Below are positions 32,513 to 45,289 of a stretch of DNA of 60,000 nucleotides, piece after piece. The stretch comes from Cristatella mucedo (lineage: Eukaryota; Bryozoa; Phylactolaemata; Cristatellidae). The notes below the pieces were generated by a model. It was not told the origin of the DNA. It did no database searches and saw only the letters and a list, made by a program, of their open reading frames with translations. How positions within the stretch are numbered: position 1 is the stretch's first letter; the number at the start of each line of letters is the position of its first letter. The DNA lies in contig WPIO01000020.1 in the NCBI GenBank assembly GCA_009760855.2, positions 5,715,501 through 5,775,500 on the forward strand, read 5' to 3'. The position numbers were made by a program, and so were the translations under genes.

Positions 32513-33418
32513 CTATAGGTGTGTTTTTAGGTTCCTTTTAAGTGTGGTCAGGTCAGGGGATGTTTTGACACAGGTCGGGAGGGAGTTCCAGGCTTTGGGA
32601 GCATACGAACTAAATGCACGGTCTCCAAAGGATTTAAGGTTTGTATGAGGTATTTCTAGACTGTTGGATTCCGAGAAGCGGGTGGTACGATGCTTGGCCT
32701 GATGGGGTAGTATATCTGACAGATAGGCTGGAGCCATAGAATGAAGGGACCTAAAAGTGAGCGACAAAACCTTGAAGTCAATCCGTTGCTTGACTGGTAG
32801 CCAGTGCAGGTCGGCGAGAAGTGGAGTAATGTGGCAACTGCGACGCTCACGACAGACAAGCCTAGCTGCAGAGTTTTGCACCAGCTGCAATCACCTGATC
32901 GCACATGCTGGTAGGTCAGTAAACAGTGAGTTGCAGAAGTCGAGACGGGATGTCACGAATGCATGAACTAACTTGGACGTGGTATCTTTATCTAAACAAG
33001 CCCGAATTTTAGCAATGTTATGAAGCTGAAAATAGGCGGATTTGACTGTGGAGCTGATATGGTTGTCTAACGAGAGGTCACTTTGGAATATGACACCTAG
33101 ATTCCTGAGCTGATTCGACAGGAGATATGCTGGCAGAGCCAATTTTTAGAGTCAGCCTTTCCAATCTCTGGATCAAACTGGGTTTGCCCATAACTAGTAA
33201 GTTAGTTTTATCATCGTTAAGTTTTAGAAAATTTGCTGCCATCCATGTGCGGATGTCATCAATGCATGCAGCAAGTGAGTTGAGAGAATTTGAGGTGCTC
33301 GAAGGCTGGGAGGGATCAAAGCAAAGGTACAACTGAGTGTCATCCGCATAGAAGTGAAAGCCTAGATTGTGCTTGGCAATCACATCAGCAAGAGGCAGAG
33401 TATAAACCGTGTAAAGAG
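32513..33418 (-). mobile_element. LINE-A copy lacking its 3' tail
   Basis: The C-terminal ORF (32513-32890 minus; LADLHWLPVKQRIDFK, AYLSDILPHQAKHR) and the RT thumb and palm are well preserved. YADD is intact at 33339-33350 within ORF 33078-33383. The left end stops in the last codons, without 3' UTR or hairpin, so the 3' end was lost after insertion or the copy is a duplication fragment. The right end is at about 33418. Confidence 0.9.
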
Positions 33419-34890
33419 CATACTTCTAAGCTTACCTAATTCGTATACTGATTATCTGAGAGTTAATTAAATTTACTGCATCGAAAATCTTTTCATAGTA
33501 CTTTAGCTACTAGGTGCAGCAGAATAAATCTTTGCGTGATTAATTTTGTTGTATACCCCACATTTATAATTCAATTATAAACAAATGAGTCCGTTGATGA
33601 TCTATCAAGAAAACCAGAGATACTGCTATCAGAATCAACGGCTACAACAATTTTTTTAGGACTATTGCCTCCAATTTGGTTAGAATCCTCACCCAAAGAA
33701 ATTGTTCTATAATTCCTGAAATTAAAGACCACATGTGTTTTTTAATAGTGTTCTGGTACTAGTTTGTTTTCGATATCCTTTGTCATTTCTTTAACAATAA
33801 TTACAAAGTGTTCACTAAGGTTAAAATGATGATTAGCATACTTTAGATATGGCTTATATTCAGATGTTTTATTTCATTTAATGTATTTCATTTCATTTTA
33901 ACTCTAATTGGTCCACCTTAAGGAATACATATTTTTCCACATTTAGATCCTATTCATGGAGTCGATGTTTAGAAGTCGTCATTAAATGCCATGACATTAC
34001 AAAGAAGTTTCTTTATTTTCTTCCTATTATAAGCTAACTCACTGATCTCGTTTCAAGACCGTGCTTAGTCTACAATACTCTTACGGTTGGGACTCTGAAG
34101 TTATGCAATTAGCATAGTAATCATAACTGAGCCGTAGAGGCTAACTAAAAAATGCCCCTCAGAGAAGGTCGCTCCTGCAAATTACTGTATGCGATAGCTA
34201 CAGAAAAATAGCACTCAGTAATACCACTTAAAGCTGGATTGCAACCTGTCGCTTCGTAAAATACCTGCGATTCGATTACATCTGTTGTGCACGGATTGGC
34301 TGTAGCGAGAAAACAGATAATGCAGTGCCACTAATGTGAAGCCTTTTAGACTGAGGTAGTTTATCTTAAATAATGAGCACTTAATGAAGAAGATAACATT
34401 GTACTCACTCAAATGAATATATATGAATGATGACATCCCATGGTGCAGATGCAGTCACTACTATAAATACCTGTGTGTTAGCGTGCACATTACAGTCAAG
34501 TTGTTTTCTTAGAGCTTTTACAACCACAGTTTGGCTGTTTGTCTTTCCATCACATTTTTGCGATGCGTAAATATACTGCGCAAAAAGAGTGCTCGAGGGC
34601 TAGCCTGCGGTTCATTGCATATGTCTAAGTGCAACAGATATGCTGCCTCTAAAGTTTTCTGCAAGGGATTTAGCATGAATTCTAGACCAGGGTAAGATGC
34701 ACGACCGTCATAAACCGGATTGTTACTTTTAGCCCAGCAGCGAGCAATCCTTTGCTTCCTAACTAAAAGCTGATATATGAGCCTACCAGCATGGTCGACT
34801 GCCATATGCCGTTAATTAACTTTCTTACTTAGCTTTCCTTGACTTATACTTAAGTTATAGCGAGTCGCGAACGAATAATATTGCTCAGAA
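33419..34890. other. AT-rich unassigned stretch
   Basis: No recognisable gene. The minus ORF 34518-34805 (95 codons) has no known motif. Confidence 0.35.
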
Positions 34891-34911
34891 GCCCTATAAC
34901 TTTAATTAAGA

Positions 34912-35499
34912 GAGCAGTATATCACTGCATTGATGTCGCATTCTAGAGCCATTAATCACAGGAACTTTCAGCGAGACTGAAACAATCGGCTGCTCTCTAC
35001 CTCGTATTAAGACCGCAAGGTTAGCCAAGGCAATACCGAGAGGCTGTTGTTATGCAATGTAAGGGGACTCTATAGACGAGGTGAACGTTAGCAACTTTCT
35101 CGTCAGCAACTGCCGACCTAGTCAGGGCTTTAAGGTCAAGACGATACATATGATGCCCATCGTGTCACACACGCTGGGGCACCGATCAATGAAGCTCAGA
35201 ATCCCTATATCGAAGGGAGCGTAATGGAAACGAATCGTAGTAGTAAGGAAACGATATCCCACTGTATTAATGTCGCAACGTGGAGCCATTAATCCCTGAA
35301 AGCTTACAACGAGAGTGAAGTAATCAGATTGTAGCCTCGTATTAAGACAGCAAGCTTGGCTAAGGCGATACCCAGAGGCTGTTTGTAATGAAATGTCAGG
35401 TCACTCTAGACCAGGGGAGCTTTTGCAGGTGCTACTTTAGCGGCTGTCGACTTTAGTCAGAACTTGAAGGTCAAGACGACGCATATGATTCCCGCCGCC
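34912..35499. repeat. Imperfect tandem duplication, unit about 336 bp
   Basis: Segment 34912-35157 recurs at 35248-35499 with many substitutions and small indels. Shared blocks include GGCTGTTGTTATG-type, CTCGTATTAAGAC, and AAGACGAYRCATATGAT. Its last part also resembles 3280-3310, next to the other LINE-B-like copy, so the unit may derive from an old LINE. Confidence 0.7.
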
Positions 35500-36440
35500 A
35501 ATTCAGTCCTGTTGATAAAGATAAGCAGGCTATGTGATCATGGCTACCGGATACCTGTGGGATTCCACAAGTCTGGTGGATGAGATGTGACCCACACATA
35601 ACTCGGGTTGAACAGTATCAGAAAAGTACGATTTGAACCACTCTAGTTTCTCGTCTCTGCCAGGTCAATCGTTTTCCAAATTGTTTAAGTAGGATATGGT
35701 GTAGATAAATAGTACAGAATCCTGGTGATAGCTCTAGCTGGACCAGTTGGAGTAGTGGCATTCCGGTCATCGGTAATGTACAGAATATCACTGATTTAAA
35801 GGAGGAGAGAAGTTACAGCGGAATTCTGTCGCTTAAATCTAGACTGAAGTTTTACGACGATTTTTTTGTTCCATGCAAGCTACAAGCTGATACGCAACAA
35901 TCGTCTAGATAATTTCTGAGAAAAAAAACAGGTCAACTTGGTGATAGCTTTATAGGGCCTGCGAATCTCATCCAGGCTTTATGAATATTGGTCGAACGAA
36001 GGCCAATTTGAAAGAACTCGGGAAAAACCCGTTATCCAGATAGCATTAACAAGCTGAATTATGGCAGGACTAAGTTTTTTTCGATGGTGAAGACCCGAGA
36101 GAAGATGCTATCAGGTCTTAAGGAGGCGAGCTATTTTACTCGACTTAATTAAGGCTGCTATATTCTATGAAGAAAGCTCAGAAAATTCCTTAAGAAGGTC
36201 AATGCTTGTGACTTATCAATTGCTTTAGACCTAAGTGCTTTATTGAGGTATAAATACGTTTAATGTTTCAACGAAGAAGGTCAACAACGTAGTAGCTGAG
36301 CTGTTTGTATCTTGAAAGTGAGACCTCTCAGAGTTAGCAGAAAATTGTTCGCGGTCTCGTAAATTTTTTTTCTGTTTGACTGGCAGTACTTGGATCTGAC
36401 TGACGAACCAGTATTAGCTCACCTCTGCAGCTTACTAATT
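35500..36440 (-). mobile_element. Diverged LINE-B-like copy
   Basis: Same family as 3335-4500. Shared blocks include GGTTGAACAGTATCAGAAAA, AACCCGTTATCC, GGTCTTAAGGAGGCG and GTGAGACCTCTCAGAGTTAG. The palm motif region (CATCGGTAATG and neighbours) is too decayed to read a catalytic box. Confidence 0.7.
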
Positions 36441-37329
36441 TCATTACGTTTGTAAACATTGAGACGGCCGAAACCGATGCTGCATTATGTATATGGCTCA
36501 TGTTTACTGCAGCATTGTTGACTGCTTGCTTTTCAAAATTACCGGAAGTGCTCTCATTGGTTTGGAGAGAGCTAGGCACGCTCTGGAACTCGGCAAGTTA
36601 GTCGAATTTGAGACTGACCTAATAAGGCATCTCCTCGTTGAGTGTACCATATTGGCTAATGCAGATACATTGAAGCGCATTTACATGGTGAGCTTGCTTT
36701 CTTCCGGGTTCTGCACTAGTCAAGTCTTTGGTGAATGCGTCACCACGACTGGGTCCAATACTTAGGGAAGACTAAAACGAAGACACAGCAGCCAAACGTG
36801 GTACCACTTTTTCGCCAAGACTGGCTGGACCAAAATAGGGACCAATTTTAGTCACCCTCATTGGCGCACGTTTTTCATTGCTGATTTGAACGTCACGATG
36901 GACTAATTTAAAACCATTGAAGCATTCCATGAGAGTTTCTGTTTTTTGACACATTTCCAGCTCATCATATAAGAATCAGATAGCGAGGCGGCGGGCGAAT
37001 AACTTAATTGTTGAAGGTTTAATTTCACCCGAATGTGTATTGCCTTCTGCCGTTTACTAGCTCCCTAACAAAAGCCATTTACAAAGATCACTTCGGGGTG
37101 GAGAAAGTAGGAAGCAAGATTTAGAGGAAGGCTGAGCATTTACAATTTCTGGAACGAGTAAGACAGAACTAGATATGAAGTAGGACAAAAGCAGGACAGA
37201 ATCAAGACTCGCCATGTAAATGCAGCTTTATGCAGTCGTCATGCTCTTAAGGAATGGGGATCAAGGAAAAGCACTGCAGCTGACAGGCCGCCAAAACCTG
37301 CATGCTAAGTAGCCACTGTTTTCTTCGCC
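36441..37329. other. Unassigned stretch
   Basis: ORF 36487-36765 (plus, 92 codons) has a plausible composition but no recognised domain. No repeat ends. Confidence 0.3.
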
Positions 37330-38050
37330 AGCCTTACCCTTCCTTCTATTAGACGAGCTGCCGGGCTCAGGGTCAGGGAACAAGCTCCTACCTTGACCAT
37401 TTCACCGAAGCCGACCCGAAATTCCTGCTTCAGTCCGTTCATGTTCTCACTACTTCGGATCTGTATTATTTCTTTATGCAGCAGAGTCTATCGCTCATAA
37501 GCACCTGCTTCTGAGGCTTTTTTGGATGTATAACTACAAAGGCTGGCAGCTGACACTCATTGGAGCCAGCATCATACCTATTAGTGAGCTTGCAACAGAT
37601 AACCTGCAAGATCGGTATGATCCATAAGCGAGAAGGCGATACCTCGGCCGCCTTTAAGAAGCTCTTTACTAGTTCTGTTGTGGAACGCTGGTTGCCAGAC
37701 AGCTTATTATGCGAGCTTATTAAGCTCACTGAATTTTTCACGGTGCTTGAATAGCCACGGTAATGTTGATCTCACTGAGAATTAATCTTGGCAGCCCGTA
37801 ACTGCATTGCATGAATGAACTACGAGTTCAGTAGTGCTTATACGGTAGAACTGTCGATCTTCACCTTGGACCGACCCTCCAGGCTTCTGATGCTAAAGAT
37901 AGATGCAGTGCAATTTAAGCTGTCACTGAAATCCGGCCAACTCACCGACCAGACAGTTTCCCGGATCATGTAACGAAGTGCATTTTGGTACTGAGCCCAG
38001 CGAATCTGGTCAATCAAATATAGATATTCCCATGGTTAAAAATGATCTCT
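37330..38050 (+). pseudogene. R-family copy 4, fragment
   Basis: Block 37390-37450 aligns with the sequence before the acceptor-like site of copies 1 and 3. Block 37600-37690 (CTGCAAGATCGGTATGATCC) aligns with 12170-12260 and 27675-27760. Near 37880-37930, LLMLKIDAVQF recalls the LLLLRIDEVQF segment. The downstream ectodomain and membrane parts were not found. Strongly decayed. Confidence 0.4.
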
Positions 38051-40410
38051 TTTGAAAATCTTTCTGCTCTTATTCGTGTACAGTCGCACTTCAACGAATC
38101 TTTTCCAAAATGTGCTGATTACGGAAAATCTGGGTTCTTGCAAATTAATATGCCAAAGTGTAAATAGTCTTTTATGAGAGAATCTCCAATTATGAAATTT
38201 TCACTGGTCTCTTCTTCAAAATGCAGAGATTTAAAAATCAGCCATTAAAAGATTTTACTGTGCAGAAAGATATTTTACGCTTTCCGAATAAGATGTCATA
38301 CCAAAAGCTCAAAAAAGATACGATAGTTTTGCTAGAGGATAAAGCATTAATGGTAGATTTTGTAAATAGATAAAAGATATTCATCGCTTGTCTCATTATT
38401 CTCGACTCCTTGTGCCCTTTGGTTTCACTAATTCAACCAGTAATATATCTGGGCTTTTAATATTACATAGCAAAAACTATCGTTTAAACTTCTGGGTGCA
38501 TTTCTAAAGTGCTCTAGTGCAAACTGCTGTTTGAGATTTTCAGTTCGTTTATCTTCTTTCAGTACACCATTTTAAATTTAACATGCCAATAAAAATTTGG
38601 ATGTGCAGGGCGGGCTTTAATTTAAATTCACCTGTCAGAATATGCTCCGTATGCTATCTAAACGTAGAAATTTGAAAGAAATAGTGCACACGTTGCATAA
38701 TCGATAACCATGGTGATTAGTTCTCAACCTTAGACAAATATTGCAAAATTAGGAATTACTAACATAATACATCAGCGTATGCGTCTCTTAATAACAACTT
38801 TAATTACATTAAAAACAATGTCAATCGGTCAGTTATAAAATTTCCAGTATCCGTGTAAGTACAGACAAATATTTCAAAAGGAAAGAAAAAATGCTTGACG
38901 GAAAGTTAAAATGTGTAGGTCCTTTTTCAATGCCGTCACGTTAAATGATGAATTTAGTAGATTGTGAGTTACTGGATTGGGAAACAGCCAAAAATTACAA
39001 ACTAAACGCACTGTAACAAAGATATTCCAGTTTGACTGGAGGCACAATTATGCGACTTAAGTCACGCGACATTATAGCACAACGCGATGCCTGGTGAGGA
39101 AACATCATCAATTTATAGACAGGTTCAAGAAATTGAAAATAGCTTAAAATGGGTTAAATGACCTCGACGTCGATAAGTGGAATGAGTGCACATTCTGTGT
39201 GACCTACAAGTAGTAAGCTGTAGAAGTTTTTACATGCTGCAGAAAAAGTAAAAAAAGCTAGTAGCAATGCATGAGCGCCAGATCTCTTTCTAGATTCTTT
39301 GCTGATGCTGGAAAGAACGCTGCCGCAACTTATGAGATTGCGCTTTTCACTTTTTGAGTAGCCAAAGTTTGCTAACAAGCTTTAGTTTGTTAAATATTAT
39401 ACTTCGATCAAAAACGCTTGCCGTTATTGAAGTTCAAATGTCAAAATTGTGCGCTGTAGCCGACTTACAGAGAGTTTGAAATGGTGGAGTGCAGGAAAAG
39501 GAGGAACAAAACTGCAGCTGCTTTTCATCTGCATCTAACGAAACGCCTAAATTGTGCACGGCACTTACGAAGGCATCGTACCTACGTGGGCACAAAAAAC
39601 GTTTTATCAGCTTTACAGGTTATTACGAGACCGAAAATCCGGCCCTCATTACAGGGCTTCTCAAAATTAGAGGAGCGAGAGTAAATAAAAAGGATCCATC
39701 GCTTTTAACTTAGTAGAGGTTTAGGGTCAAGTTTGATGGCTAATGTTCAACTGTCTGCACCGTTGCGTTACCAAAACTTCTACATGATCCTGCAGTATAC
39801 CCTATGGAGTCCAATTATTTCAGATCGAATAGCTTCAAGTACTATCCTTGCTGCAGCTGCTTGAGTCATCCAGTCGCATGGCGAAATCAATTTATAAAGA
39901 CTAAAGTCGGAAATACTGCAGGCATGCGGTGGTAGCTATAAATCTGAGCATATCCATTTATTGAGCCTCAGCTTATTTTGAAAGGTACTCAGGTGAAGAT
40001 TGCATCAAAGCTGCAAGCAAGCTAGGGTTAAATTCTCTATAATCGGCTACAATGCTTTACCTTCACCAATTTTATCCATCTTAGACAATATTAAAGTCTT
40101 TTGCAACCCCGGTCAATCTTGAAAAGAAAAAAGAGCGTAGGTTGCAGGCTTAGAGGCAATCTATTAGCTATACATATAGCTTAGCGATATTTAAATGAGC
40201 CTCTAAAGGTTTACTTAAGTGCAACTACGTATTGGATGAAGTGTCCACCGCTGGTGTATCGGTCGGGCTACCTAAACAGATTCTCGGCATGATGCTAAGA
40301 TCCAGATTGGGCTGATATTGGTCTGGGGTCAATATTTAAAGTGATCCAGCATAATGAAAAGGCTTCTCAGCTGCCAATTAACTATCTGCTCCAAGAAAGC
40401 TACTGATAAA
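38051..40410. other. AT-rich unassigned stretch
   Basis: TACAGTCGCACTTCAACGAA at 38080-38099 resembles mariner/Tigger-type termini and a similar sequence at 53161-53180, but no partner end was found. The overlapping ORFs at 39481-39713 have no motif. Confidence 0.3.
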
Positions 40411-40556
40411 GCCGAGCTGGTTTGGTCTAGCAGTTAAGGTGCTCGCCCTGACCAAGGTCTGACTGAGGTCGTGGGCTCGAGCCCCGAGGCATATGTGAAG
40501 CGCCTGAATAGAGATTAAGTTCTTTTGTGGCGCTATATAAATATAAATAAGTTATA
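40411..40556 (+). mobile_element. tRNA-derived SINE with LINE-A-type 3' tail
   Basis: Sense copy of the SINE at 4650-4801: GAGCTGGTTTGGTCTAGCAG (A-box part 40423-40439), GGGCTCGAGCCC (B box 40473-40484), then GCGCCTGAATAGAGATTAAG, TTCTTTTGTGGCGCTATATA and an AT-rich tail of ATAAATAAG units. The two copies differ at few positions despite opposite strands and distant sites, so the family is comparatively young. Confidence 0.92.
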
Positions 40557-40611
40557 TTTAATATTTAATAAAGAGCAGGAAAAGTGTCTCAGCTACCGTA
40601 TAGAAGGTGCC

Positions 40612-41690
40612 TTGTAATGTAATGCAATTTACCACCGTCTGTAACTCCACAAAGCCATAAAAACTAAGTGGGTGTTTACGCCGGAGAGTTTTTTATAGAG
40701 TGCTGCCAGCCTAAGCTGCTTTCGGTACGCATTCGATAGCCGAAATACTTCACCTCACGCAACAAAGAGAATTTGGAAAGCATTCCAGATTCAGGAGTGC
40801 GGTTGAGGTAGTGAGTAACACGGAAGTAGCAGCTCGGGACCACTGAAAAGGATGAGCCATAGTCGGCAGCAGGAGAGTAGTTGTCGTTGCGTAAGAATTG
40901 TGGAGGCGATTTCCACAGTTTAAAACCCGCAGAGCTAAAGCTTCTGTCGCAAACAGTCTTTAAGCAGAGGAAAGGAACAGCTAATGCATTACCCATACAG
41001 AACTTCAGGGCTCGAAGAAGCTGAAACTGGTACAGCAGTTCATGTAGGTATGGAAGAGCCAAGCCATGGCGGGCCTTGTGGGTCAGTGTAAAAACTTTGC
41101 TCTATATCCGTTGCTCAACCGGCAGCCATCCTACCTCTTTTTAAAAGGGGACTCGTGGTCAAACCTCTGGGATTTGAAAACTACCCCTGCAGCCATATTC
41201 GTAGCCAGCTGCAGAGGTCTAGTTGCTTCTTTGGTAGCCCAGCCAAATAGGAATTACAATAATCAAGCCAAGACAGAACTAAGAAGCCAGTTACATCGTT
41301 TGCAAGCCACTGTGGACGACAGCTCATAATCTTAGATAGGGATCGGACGTGATGGCAAGCTGTAGAAGCAGTCTTGAGAATGAAAATTTTTCAATTTAGG
41401 CAGCAGTCAAAAACGTCACCCCAATTTCGAGCACATGGTGATAGGCGCACGACAGCATCACCTACTAGAAGACCGAAGCATTTTAATCCAGCCAAGCACT
41501 AGGGGTGTCCCATGAGCAGCAGTTTGGTTTTATCTTCATTTAGTTTCAAGAAGCTTTCCGATATCCAGGATCTGATATCGGCAAGGCAAGCATTCAGTTA
41601 TCAGTTACCACAGCTGATTCCGACGGTTTGAATGACAAATACAACTGAGTATCGTCAGCATGAAAGTGATATCATATTCCATGGGCCTTA
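40612..41690 (-). mobile_element. LINE-B copy, RT palm to 3' end
   Basis: The ORF at 40676-41062 (minus) covers the C-terminal coding end and 3' UTR. The thumb lies at about 41380-41600 (TTTTATCTTCATTTAGTTTC antisense). The catalytic box near 41645-41675 reads HADD, with both aspartates kept but the tyrosine changed. The 3' terminus shows GTAATGTAATGCAATTTACC antisense, giving ATTAC repeats. 5'-truncated near 41690. Confidence 0.87.
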
Positions 41691-42489
41691 ATCGCTTTGG
41701 TTGATATACGTGTCTTGATTGACGGCCTGGGTCTCAATAAGCTCAACAGCTGCCCATACGCAATCGCATTGTATATGTGGTTTGGTTTTCTAGGCTTATG
41801 TACAGCACACGGTACTGGCTTGACTTATCAGATTTAATTTGCATAGATTAACTAATAGGTATTTTCAGGATCTTTTGAAAGTATTTTAAGCTTTTTAAAA
41901 AAAGGAGGCAATCGGTTTGACTTGTCACGCAAAGAAAGACAAGTTCTAAAATGTAGCGAATATAAGATATTAGCTATGAGAAGTAATCGGTATTTCGACG
42001 ATGTAGCGTTCTCGATACTTTTCTGGACCCTCGAGCCCCCTATAACTCGCAATTCAAAAAAGTATCCCTACAAAGTCACATGAGTCATCTCTAAAACACT
42101 CTACAATAACTTTTCTAGCTCCTTACTATTGCATTGCCGTATTTTGGTTCAAATGCGTAGTCTTGAGTTTCTAAAGTGATGCCCCTTCAACGTTTTTCAG
42201 TAACCGGCCTTTACTTGAAAAAATTGAAACATTTCTGCACTTTATTCCATGACTTATCAATATATAATGTACTGTCTTTTCAACATTATTGAAGTGTCTA
42301 GAAAGAATATTAGTTCCCGTATAGCACTATTTAAGTATTTCATTACTTTTATCCTAATTTATACGTCCCTATTAATTAAAGTGAGAGGTTTCGCCCTTCA
42401 GTCTCTCAGAAGATGGTGCACTTCTGTCATGCGGCATATGTACAGTATTGTGTTTCTACTGTGACTCAGCGAAGTGAGTCCACAGGCTC
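41691..42489. other. AT-rich unassigned stretch
   Basis: No gene or repeat was recognised. Confidence 0.35.
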
Positions 42490-42519
42490 TAGTATATATA
42501 TATATATATATATATATTA
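42490..42519. repeat. (AT)n microsatellite
   Basis: About 30 bp of TA dinucleotides. Confidence 0.95.
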
Positions 42520-42695
42520 GTGTATAGTATCGTAAGATAAGCAGATCTATATCAAGGTGGTTTAAATATGCTACATGGCTCTAGCCCACAACCCCTCGGT
42601 ATTCCTAGGTGAGCACAATAACTCAGGACATAGCCAAGAACTTATAATCCAAGCGGTCCTTACTGAGCTTAAATGTAAGCTGGTAAGGGGGTGAT

Positions 42696-42958
42696 AATAA
42701 TAATAATAAACCTGATAAAGCGCCCTCAGAGAATTCGATCTCTCTCTAGGCGCTTTTCACTTGCTGCAAAGGAAACACGATCGAATGGTGAGTGGTATCA
42801 TCCTTGATAAACAACGAGAATAACATGATTAGGGGTTACATGCACAGGGTCCGTATGCAACAGTGTCAGCACGCATACGCACATAAAGGATGAATCACAG
42901 GAAAATTCTAAACGCTGTAAAAAATAGGTGCGTTTTTAACTTCTTTTTAAATGAGGAT
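42696..42958 (-). mobile_element. LINE-A 3' UTR fragment
   Basis: Antisense (TAA)n, the hairpin (AAAGCGCC with a partner arm changed to GGCGCTTTTC) and the 3' UTR to the last coding bases (TAGGTGCGTTTTTAAC). One CATGC block of the UTR is deleted relative to the other copies. Confidence 0.88.
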
Positions 42959-44130
42959 ACTTCTTGCTGGACATAGCATAAGCTGGTTGATTATCTTACG
43001 AAGTCTTTAAATGCAAAAGAAAAAACGCCTGCTCTGTATGCACTATAATTAATTAATACAAAAACATTGTCCGTGACGTCTTTAAATATTCAAATAAATG
43101 AATGTGCTGAGGAATGAGATGGAGGAACTCTCTGCAGATGGTTTCCTCTTCCCCTTGCTGCAATTGTCAATTGGTTAACCAAAATTTTAGGTTAAACCTC
43201 TGCCAAAAACTACTCCTGTGGTTTCTTGCTATTGGCAAAATCTGGTAGCACATCAAAATTTCAAGCAAAATTCCAAAGCATCAGGTACACATGAACTAAG
43301 GGTTTAGGCTGAAATTCTTTCACTTAGCGAGACTCCTGGGAAGTACGGAATAATAGTATACGTTAACTGATTGCCGTGCCTGCCACGCCATGAAGCTCGC
43401 AGTTGAACCGTAAACTTCAAGCAAATTTGTCCTTTTAAGCCACACACGACACACGAAAGAGTGTTCACGTGCTATATTCAGAAATATATTAGCTTTTTTG
43501 AAGCGAAACTTATGTAATTTGGATGCTATCAAACTAAATGGGAAGCTCAGCAGAAAATAGCTAAACCATAAGCATCACAGTAGCCACATCTCACTAACTC
43601 ATAAGAACAGTGCTTTCTGTTCCAAAATGCAACTTAGTCTAAGTCTGAGCTACAAGGAAAAGGGCTTCAACGATATTGACGATTACCTCCTGCAATTAAT
43701 GAGCACGTCGATTCGGAACATTGCTGGCAACTTAATTAGATAAGTACATCATAATTCTGTAGAGAAAAAAGAGATTGCAAATGGTCATTAACTCGTGGCA
43801 GCTGGGTGACGACTTGAAAAAAGAGCAGCCGTTGATGCCTGGTAGCTATTCCAAGACTCTATCATTGTCCTTATGTCCTCTGCAGAAAATTCGGTATTTT
43901 TGCTGGTAAGTGCAGTCATAGTCATGAAGTTGCGAAAAAAATAAAAAGCTTATCTGTGTACCTACACCAGGTTACCCTTTAAGCTATTCCAAACTGACTT
44001 CTCATTCGATGAGCACAAGGCCGTATCTGAAAGTCAGTTATACTTGCAGGCTTATTTTGAAATGCCCTTCGCCTAACGCTGAAATTTTCTGTAGCCTCTA
44101 AAATAGTCACAAATATCTGTAATACCGGCG
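42959..44130. other. AT-rich unassigned stretch
   Basis: The minus ORF at 43320-43532 has no motif. No transposon ends were recognised. Confidence 0.35.
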
Positions 44131-44134
44131 AGAA

Positions 44135-44240
44135 GTCTTGCGAGTTGTGATGGCGCACTACGTAAGGTGGTTGCTTTTTACGGATCTACGTCCGAGGATG
44201 TGGGTTCGAATCCTGCATTGGGCGATCCTTGAATGCCACT
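44135..44240 (+). mobile_element. tRNA-like element, candidate second SINE type
   Basis: GGTTCGAATCC at 44203-44213 is a perfect B box and its arms (GTGGG against CCTGC) can form a T stem allowing two G-U pairs. An A-box-like region (TGGCGCACTACGTAAGGTGG) begins about 50 bp upstream. The acceptor stem does not close convincingly, so a functional tRNA is unlikely. There is no LINE-A-type tail, unlike the SINEs at 4.7 and 40.4 kb. Confidence 0.5.
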
Positions 44241-45002
44241 GCAAGCGGTGGTGATAGCATTAGAAATATCTTCCGTTTCTATACAAAGAAGCTATCAAAT
44301 CAGCTAGCATATTATTTATATATGTTTAGAACAATTTAAAATATTAAAGTTAAAAATACCCAGACGGTAAAAATTTGAAGACACTAGCGAAAAAAATAAA
44401 CAAAAGCCTTCAGACTCATGTTGCCACTCGCATTACAATAAACAAACCCTTGACATTCGGCATTCGTCATTAACAAGAGTCCTATATTTAATGAAGCGCA
44501 AATTTTGGGTTGCATATTAAAAATGACATAGTAGGTGGCTGAAAAAACTCCTTAAGGTATAATCGTCTCCTGACACCAAGCGCTGCTAGTGTTTCTTGTC
44601 CATTTCAGAATTCTCTTCCGAAAACCGAAGCTTTTGCGAAAGAATTCTACGGAAACCAATATAGCTAAGAGCTGTGTAAAGCCTATTTGTTTGTTGTTTG
44701 ACCGGAGCGCGAAAGAAATTACGTGCCCATGGGCATCATCTACCACTTCGGGCTGGCTTTGCCGTGCTAGCGGCGGCGTTAGACTCGCCGGCTGCAATAT
44801 CTTGCTTAGTAGTTATGATCTTAGAACCTACTACCGCTTTGCTGTCGTCTTTCGATGCAGCACTAGATTTATCTCTGCTGCTAAGATCAGTGAATTATTC
44901 ATTAACAAAAGAAAACAAAAACAAAAGAAAAACAATAAAAAAAGAAAAGCGCAACGCGGCCGACGCGGGGAGCCGCAACCTGAGATACGGCCTGCTTAGC
45001 GG
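44241..45002. other. Unassigned stretch with overlapping ORFs
   Basis: ORFs 44589-44999 and 44698-45084 (plus) overlap a minus ORF at 44552-44797. The lysine-rich end (44900-44960) is an AAAAC-type low-complexity tract. None has a recognised domain. Confidence 0.3.
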
Positions 45003-45149
45003 TAGCATATTATTCATTTCGTTTGTTTTTTCAAGCATGATTTTACCTACCTTTCAATTGCATTTCACTTTACAGCAAATGTAAAGCGCCTAGAGAGAGA
45101 GATTAAGTTCTCTGAGGGCACTTTATCAAGTGAATTATTATTATTATTA
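45003..45149 (+). mobile_element. LINE-A short 3' insertion
   Basis: Sense 3' UTR from ATTATTCATTTCGTTTG, then the hairpin at 45083-45123 and (TTA)n. About 145 bp only. Confidence 0.9.
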
Positions 45150-45289
45150 GCTGCCAGCTGAGTACCCGCTCGCTTGATATTCCATGCATTGTCTGGAGCC
45201 GCTCCGAGCGTTCTCCCGTAAGCGTTATTTTAAATCTCTCTAACTTAGTAATTATCGGGCTTGCTACAACTCCGGCGGCTCAACTTAAC

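Noticed and set aside
38080-38125. Second mariner-type element (also 53161-53215)
   Set aside because: The single termini look alike, but no inverted partner or TA-bounded unit was found at either place.
40411-40490. Functional tRNA gene
   Set aside because: The head is tRNA-like, but it is followed directly by a LINE-type tail and recurs at 4650-4801, which fits a SINE.
42570-42615. Another tRNA-SINE copy
   Set aside because: Only a short GGCTCTAGCCCACAACCCC resemblance remains; the A box and tail are absent.
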